From Burkholderiales bacterium (GTDB lineage: Bacteria; Pseudomonadota; Gammaproteobacteria; Burkholderiales; Burkholderiaceae_C): a stretch of 5,108 nt of DNA. Below are positions 4,960-5,108 of this stretch, piece after piece. The notes beneath the pieces are model-generated. The model did no database searches and was not told the DNA's origin. It saw only the letters and a list, made by a program, of their open reading frames with translations. The stretch spans positions 1 to 5,108 of the forward strand of contig CANHOE010000213.1 in assembly GCA_947462175.1 (NCBI GenBank), given 5' to 3'. A program made the translations under genes and the position numbers. Numbering within the stretch: position 1 is the stretch's first letter; each line of letters begins with the position of its first letter.

Positions 4960-5108
4960 GTGATACAAACAACTGGAAATTTTTCTGCGCAAGCCCAATA
5001 CTTGCAACAGGCAAGGAGCGGCGCTGGCTTCATTTGTTTTAGGACCGTCGGTGGCCATTTTTTTGAAAAACACTTCACCGTCATCAGGGAGGCGCTGAAA
5101 CTCATTCA
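4960..5108 (+). CDS. Unrecognised protein, N-terminal part (runs off right edge)
   Basis: GTG at 4960 is preceded by AGGAG (4949-4953) with six bases of spacing, the best ribosome site in the right part of the window. The frame stays open for 49 codons to the edge. The translation begins MIQTTGNFSAQAQYLQQA and continues with RSGAGFICFRTVGG and HFFEKHFTVIREALKLI. It has balanced composition with no membrane segment or signal peptide, and reads like a soluble cytoplasmic protein. I do not recognise the family. It lies 229 bases after the integrase on the same strand, so it is probably cargo or a replication/regulatory gene of the same element. Its ribosome site sits inside a 9-bp stem, implying translational control. 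The competing minus-strand open frame (5108 to 4870) has no comparable start signal visible and contains a terminator within it. Confidence 0.65.
   Translation, partial: MIQTTGNFSAQAQYLQQARSGAGFICFRTVGGHFFEKHFTVIREALKLI

Noticed and set aside
4870..5108. Minus-strand open frame entering from the right edge and ending at 4870
   Set aside because: It remains possible as the C terminus of a gene lying to the right. However, a minus-strand intrinsic terminator falls inside it and the opposing 4960 frame has a much better start. A 52-residue minus frame (5105-4947) was dismissed for the same reason.

Overview
The window looks like a GC-rich proteobacterial chromosome, most likely a betaproteobacterium of the Burkholderiales type. 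This is inferred from the codon bias toward G/C at third positions, an Alx-like TerC protein, and the combination of a BepA-type protease with moaC. It cannot be assigned to a genus by eye. Positions 1-3625 are ordinary core genome. From about 3626 onward the sequence is visibly AT-richer and starts with a phage-type integrase, so the right third looks like the edge of an integrated element.

Left part (1-1240). A TerC-family membrane protein (alx, 5' portion only) reads leftward and leaves the window. Its 319-base upstream gap is not empty. It holds a sigma70-like promoter (812-840), a yybP-ykoY manganese riboswitch aptamer (667-804) that begins almost exactly at the predicted transcription start, and a possible ribosome-site-masking stem (573-608). 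This is the same arrangement as E. coli alx. A small four-helix membrane protein of the phage-holin-4-2/YvlD family is divergently transcribed (887-1240).

Middle (1241-3625). A periplasmic M48 metalloprotease with a TPR-like C-terminal half (BepA/YfgC type, 1275-2969, minus) converges on the holin-family gene. It diverges from moaC (3074-3625, plus), which makes cyclic pyranopterin monophosphate for molybdenum cofactor. The gap between the two holds small palindromes but no clear promoter pair.

Right part (3626-5108). A complete tyrosine recombinase (3747-4730) starts 121 bases after moaC, preceded by two TGTCCAA repeats exactly 11 bases apart. After it comes a 229-base non-coding stretch full of inverted repeats: a perfect 12-base-pair stem (4779-4808), then two back-to-back stem-loops (4886-4929 and 4930-4958). 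The last of these buries the Shine-Dalgarno sequence of a new GTG-started gene at 4960 that runs off the right edge. The two stems share interchangeable TCTCC/GGAGA segments, so they can re-pair in a mutually exclusive way. This looks like a translational attenuator or RNA switch controlling the element's first gene after the integrase. A strong minus-strand intrinsic terminator (stem plus seven T) lies in the same region. This leader and the unrecognised gene it controls are the best candidates for something undescribed.
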